Assembly: GCA_022563215.1 (NCBI GenBank)
Contig: JADFNT010000053.1
Coordinates: 1 to 8,686, forward strand
Source of the DNA: Pseudomonadota bacterium
Lineage (GTDB): Bacteria > Pseudomonadota > Alphaproteobacteria > Rhodospirillales > Casp-alpha2
Length of the DNA stretch: 8,686 bases
Direction: 5' to 3'
Each line of letters starts with the position of its first letter. Positions within the stretch are counted from its first letter, which is position 1. Shown in pieces: positions 6,572 to 8,686 of the stretch. The translations under genes were made by a program, and so were the position numbers. Below the pieces are notes generated by a model. That model was not told the DNA's origin and did not search any database. It saw only the letters and a list, made by a program, of their open reading frames with translations.

Positions 6572-6724
6572 TCATGTCTCGATCGAGAATAGATTGATAT
6601 CATGATCATCTTCGGGCAACCGCACCTCTGGCTCATACGCGAAACCGAGTCTCTCCAGCAATTTGACCGAAAGTTCATTGTCCGAGTCTACCAGCGCAAT
6701 TATTTTCCGGCCAAACTTGCATGC
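6572..6724 (-). pseudogene. 3' remnant of a GNAT N-acetyltransferase gene
   Basis: Directly after the TGA of the hydrolase, and in the same phase, the DNA stays open for 50 more codons. The peptide begins ACKFGRKIIALVDSDNELS and continues VKLLERLGFAYEPEVRLPE, then DDHDINLFSIET and a stop. This is the C-terminal end of a GNAT fold: the N..S..LLE.LGF motif is the conserved acetyl-CoA-side helix and strand, and RLP..DH.I.LFS is the usual tail. The N-terminal two thirds, including the P-loop-like acetyl-CoA motif (R/Q-x-x-G-x-G/A), are missing, and there is no usable start codon or ribosome site. It is therefore a truncated, presumably dead gene left by a deletion. The DUF2784 start follows after 17 bases. 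The absence of any in-frame start makes an independent small protein unlikely. Confidence 0.65.
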
Positions 6725-7492
6725 TCACTGCAGGAATTCGCCCAATGCGGTCGTGTATTGATCGAAATTCTGAATCGTATTGTGCGTAGCATTTCCAATA
6801 ATGTTCACAGTTGTCATCGAAGGATCCAAAACCGCTGCGAGATTCCGGGAACTTTTCATCGGAATAAACTCGTCTCGTTCAGCAATCAGGATCAACGTCG
6901 GAATGGAAATGCTGCTGGCATGGCTCAGTGAGTCATACCTGTCTTTCAGCATTACCGACACTGGAAAAATCGGAAACGACGACTGCGCCAGTTTAGCGAT
7001 ACTGTCGTACGGTGTTACCAGCACCAGTCGTTCTGCATTCCTCGTGGCCGCCAGGAACATTGCCACACCACTACCGAGACTGCGTCCCACGATGGATATG
7101 CTGGAATGCGCCGGACTGATGTGATCGAAAATAGCCTGAGCATCGCTGACAATGGCTTCCTCGGACGGTGCGCCGGTACTGGCGCCGTAGCCGCGATAAT
7201 TCACCAGGTAGATCGCCTTGTCCGGAAATATCCTGGAAAACTGTCCAATGTTCTGGGCGACGTCCTCGGCATTACCGCCGAAATAAATGACGGCATCCTC
7301 TTTCTCTGCAGCCAGCCGCCATATCTGCAGTGTCGCGCCGTCGACATCCAGCCGCAAGTCTTCGGCCATTACGTTTCGCGATTCCGGCGTTGGAAAATAG
7401 ATGAACGATCTTTGCGCGACATACAAATAGCCGCAACAGCCGATGTATATCAGGATAACTATAGGCAGGATCCACATGCCGCTACTCTTCAT
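6725..7492 (-). CDS. Membrane-anchored alpha/beta hydrolase, Bem46/ABHD13 type
   Basis: This 255-residue protein starts with one TM segment at about 8-26, probably an uncleaved signal anchor placing the hydrolase domain outside the cytoplasm. RSFIYFPTPESR, the typical lead-in of this family, follows. The oxyanion region is IYFGGNAED (69-77). The nucleophile elbow is GRSLGSG with Ser138; the acid is Asp207 in AERDEFIP, and the base is His237 in GNATHNTI. The triad is therefore complete. NYRGYGASTGAPSEE matches the Bem46/YfhR/ABHD13 group of serine hydrolases, whose substrates are mostly unknown; esters or thioesters are possible. The C-terminus (LGEFLQ) is normal, so the gene is complete despite the GNAT remnant abutting it. 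ATG at 7492 has no clear ribosome site; an ATG at 7477 has GAAGAG about nine bases upstream and would also keep the TM segment. It starts 21 bases after the DUF6940-like stop. Confidence 0.87.
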   Translation of the reverse strand: MKSSGMWILPIVILIYIGCCGYLYVAQRSFIYFPTPESRNVMAEDLRLDVDGATLQIWRLAAEKEDAVIYFGGNAEDVAQNIGQFSRIFPDKAIYLVNYRGYGASTGAPSEEAIVSDAQAIFDHISPAHSSISIVGRSLGSGVAMFLAATRNAERLVLVTPYDSIAKLAQSSFPIFPVSVMLKDRYDSLSHASSISIPTLILIAERDEFIPMKSSRNLAAVLDPSMTTVNIIGNATHNTIQNFDQYTTALGEFLQ

Positions 7493-7513
7493 GGTCGCAA
7501 AATCCGGTACCGG

Positions 7514-8116
7514 TCATGAAGGCTCTGCCGGATTACTGGCCGCCGGTCGAAATTTATACGGCTGATGTTGATAGTACTTCGGCGATGAATCCAGCCTGAT
7601 ATGTAACCAGGCTACCCCGAGTCCTGATGTGCTGAGCCAGATCGGCTTGTCAGTCAACAACTTGGAGATGGTTTGACCGACACTTTGCCATAGTGCATGC
7701 ACCTGGTTGTCGGATGCCTCACGCAGGAAAGTGGCCAGGTGCGCATAGCCCGGGGACGCGGCGCCGGGCGACGGGGCAATCAGCATTGCATCGCCACCAA
7801 GGTTTCGAAAGGTCGCAACATCTTCACCGGCGAAGTGCGAGCGAAATGCTTCTGTGTTCGGGCGCATGCGCTCGAGTATCGGCGCATCGATCATCACAAA
7901 CTCCGCCCCACAAGCGAAACTGGAGGTCGTCAGTGGCGGATGCTCCCAGAAATATGACGTGAAGGGTGAACTCTTCAGCAAATCCGTGTACCAGCCTGCG
8001 AAATCCTGATCGTCTTGCAGCAACCGGAAAAATGCGGTGAACGTCAGCGGTTCTTCATTCTGAAACAGTTTAATGAGTTCGGTACTGCCTGTACCCGATC
8101 TGCTTGCCATCCACAT
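7514..8116 (-). CDS. Conserved hypothetical protein, DUF6940-like
   Basis: This is a soluble protein of 200 residues without signal peptide or TM segment. It resembles, from memory, the family named DUF6940, which has no known function. Conserved-looking marks are FWEHPPL at 56-62, EFVMIDAP (72-79), FRNLGGDAMLIAPSP (103-117), GYAHLATFLR (123-132) and the C-terminal WLSTSGLGVAWLHIRLD, then PKYYQHQPY. The GYAHL and WLSTSGLGVAWLH segments look like a buried conserved core. The ATG at 8116 gives a start MWMAS... that fits my memory of the family; TTG at 8131 would add five residues and ATG at 8110 would drop two. None has a good ribosome site, so coupling to the upstream cysteine-rich gene (stop 28 bases before) is possible. 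The C-terminal tail from about 188 is Pro/Ala/Ser-rich and probably disordered. The coding assignment is strong; the family name is less certain. Confidence 0.75.
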   Translation of the reverse strand: MWMASRSGTGSTELIKLFQNEEPLTFTAFFRLLQDDQDFAGWYTDLLKSSPFTSYFWEHPPLTTSSFACGAEFVMIDAPILERMRPNTEAFRSHFAGEDVATFRNLGGDAMLIAPSPGAASPGYAHLATFLREASDNQVHALWQSVGQTISKLLTDKPIWLSTSGLGVAWLHIRLDSSPKYYQHQPYKFRPAASNPAEPS

Positions 8117-8144
8117 GCTTGATTGCGACAAGACAACAACGCAG

Positions 8145-8648
8145 CTAGCGCGGGGTTAGCCCGAGATAGTCGAGCGTTTTCTCTTCGAGGAATTCGTTCG
8201 ACATTAATGCGACAGTGCAGAGATTATTGCGGCACACAGCCTGCCGCTCCATACCTCCGGTCGGGCAGTCGTAATAAACGCGAAATGCGCAACTCTGCTG
8301 GTAATTCCTGTACTCCAGCCGCAGCACAGTGATATCAGTTTTGGCCACCGACGTCAGGCACTGGATCGGATAACCGTAATCGAACAGTGTGCAGTCATCA
8401 TCTTTCGAGCAATGCTGTGCAGCATCTACCTGCACACGCAGCGTGTCCTCCGCCTGCTCGCAATCGGTGACGTCCGGGCCGACCTGCACCGGCGAATCCG
8501 GTCGAACCTGGGTATGCGCAATTCCCGGCCCCGGTTCCGGAGTGGCTAGCAGCCACGGGGTGTCACCCTCCAGCCACGTCGTGATCAACCATAATGCGTC
8601 CGCTACGGTTACGGAAATCAATGCAGTAGCATATGGCAGGCGATTCAT
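8145..8648 (-). CDS. Exported eight-cysteine hypothetical protein
   Basis: I do not recognise a named family. The 167-residue protein has a hydrophobic N-terminal segment at about 7-27 (ATALISVTVADALWLITTW), which fits a signal anchor or signal peptide; no lipobox is seen. A Pro/Gly-rich linker (37-60) follows. Then comes a compact domain with Cys at 63, 80, 86, 97, 120, 128, 139 and 144, enough for four disulfides, as expected outside the cytoplasm. The spacing C-x5-C (HCSKDDDCTLF) and C-x4-C (VCRNNLCTV) recalls small secreted domains with a DxDC motif. The start ATG at 8648 overlaps the stop of the preceding gene as ATGA, so translation is probably coupled. The DUF6940-like gene follows after 28 bases. 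A role in the envelope is inferred from topology only. Confidence 0.7.
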   Translation of the reverse strand: MNRLPYATALISVTVADALWLITTWLEGDTPWLLATPEPGPGIAHTQVRPDSPVQVGPDVTDCEQAEDTLRVQVDAAQHCSKDDDCTLFDYGYPIQCLTSVAKTDITVLRLEYRNYQQSCAFRVYYDCPTGGMERQAVCRNNLCTVALMSNEFLEEKTLDYLGLTPR

Positions 8649-8686
8649 GGAATCTTGTCGGCAACGCAGAACCGGTCAATGACGGT
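8645..8686 (-). CDS. C-terminal end of an unidentified upstream gene
   Basis: From the right edge a minus-strand frame is open for 13 codons (TVIDRFCVADKIP) and ends in TGA at 8647-8645. The stop overlaps the ATG of the cysteine-rich gene as ATGA, the classic arrangement of translationally coupled operon genes. The fragment is too short to identify, and the overlap could be chance. Confidence 0.4.
   Translation of the reverse strand, partial: TVIDRFCVADKIP

Larger units (their letters stand above)
6264..8686 (-). other. Lower-GC accessory block, all genes leftward
   Basis: From the breakpoint to the right edge, GC content is visibly lower: 28 of 60 at 6841-6900 and 32 of 60 at 7921-7980, against 42 of 60 at 3541-3600. 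Codons such as ATA, TTA and AGA, scarce in the left genes, appear here. Every gene is on the minus strand, with gaps of 0 to 28 bases or a 4-base overlap, as in an operon. None belongs to the housekeeping set on the left. The block could be a transferred segment or DNA of another organism joined during assembly. Confidence 0.7.

Noticed and set aside
6725..6727. TGA between hydrolase and GNAT tail as selenocysteine or programmed readthrough
   Set aside because: The hydrolase already ends at its usual family length, and I see no convincing SECIS-like hairpin immediately after the TGA; a truncated neighbouring gene is simpler.
6700..6750. Restriction-site cluster resembling a cloning-vector polylinker (GAATTC, CTGCAG and GCATGCAAG close together on the minus strand)
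   Set aside because: The bases are explained by coding on both sides: the hydrolase C-terminus GEFLQ and the GNAT motif KFGRKIIALV. The rest of a polylinker and vector sequence is absent, so the likeness is probably chance, though vector screening would settle it.
6602..7124. Plus-strand open frames over the GNAT remnant and hydrolase
   Set aside because: They are antisense to the intact catalytic-triad frame and show no family signature.
6264..8686. Integron gene-cassette array (short unrelated codirectional genes; GTTCAAC near 6557)
   Set aside because: The gaps between genes are 0-28 bases, too short for attC sites, and I found no RYYYAAC partner or imperfect inverted repeat upstream of the single core-like heptamer.
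1..8686. CRISPR arrays, tRNA or rRNA genes, transposases, phage genes
   Set aside because: No regularly spaced repeats, RNA gene sequences or mobile-element protein motifs were seen on either strand by eye.

Overview
The window looks like two unrelated pieces of bacterial DNA joined near position 6260. The left piece (1 to about 6260) is GC-rich. A hand count of 3541-3600 gives 42 G+C in 60. Its gene order is typical of Rhodospirillales-like Alphaproteobacteria: pdxH divergent from a glycine-zipper surface lipoprotein gene, then a DnaJ-like gene, fabI and aroC on the plus strand. A TTC38-type TPR gene follows on the minus strand, then a small rhodanese gene on the plus strand, convergent with a tlyA-type methyltransferase gene. 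No mobile element, tRNA, rRNA or CRISPR was seen.

The right piece (about 6264-8686) has lower GC (28/60 at 6841-6900 and 32/60 at 7921-7980) and different codon choice. All its genes run on the minus strand and are tightly packed. In transcription order they are: the last codons of an unseen gene at the right edge; an eight-cysteine exported protein whose start overlaps that stop as ATGA; a DUF6940-like protein; a membrane-anchored Bem46-type alpha/beta hydrolase; the 3' remnant of a GNAT acetyltransferase gene; and a DUF2784 membrane protein. Family affinities suggest Gammaproteobacteria or a similar donor, but this is only an inference.

The most notable feature is the joint. The DUF2784 frame runs without a stop into tlyA, which has lost its first 25-30 codons (the start of its S4 domain). 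The result is one 319-codon frame with two TM segments followed by an apparently intact TlyA methyltransferase domain. Both families have a similar Leu-rich stretch at the joint, so the crossover may lie in microhomology. Either a real rearrangement or a chimeric metagenome contig would explain it, and the sequence alone cannot decide.

Functionally, the left piece is housekeeping: vitamin B6 salvage, envelope lipoprotein, co-chaperone, fatty-acid elongation, chorismate synthesis, sulfur transfer and rRNA methylation. The right piece is an accessory run of poorly characterised small proteins that may form one operon.
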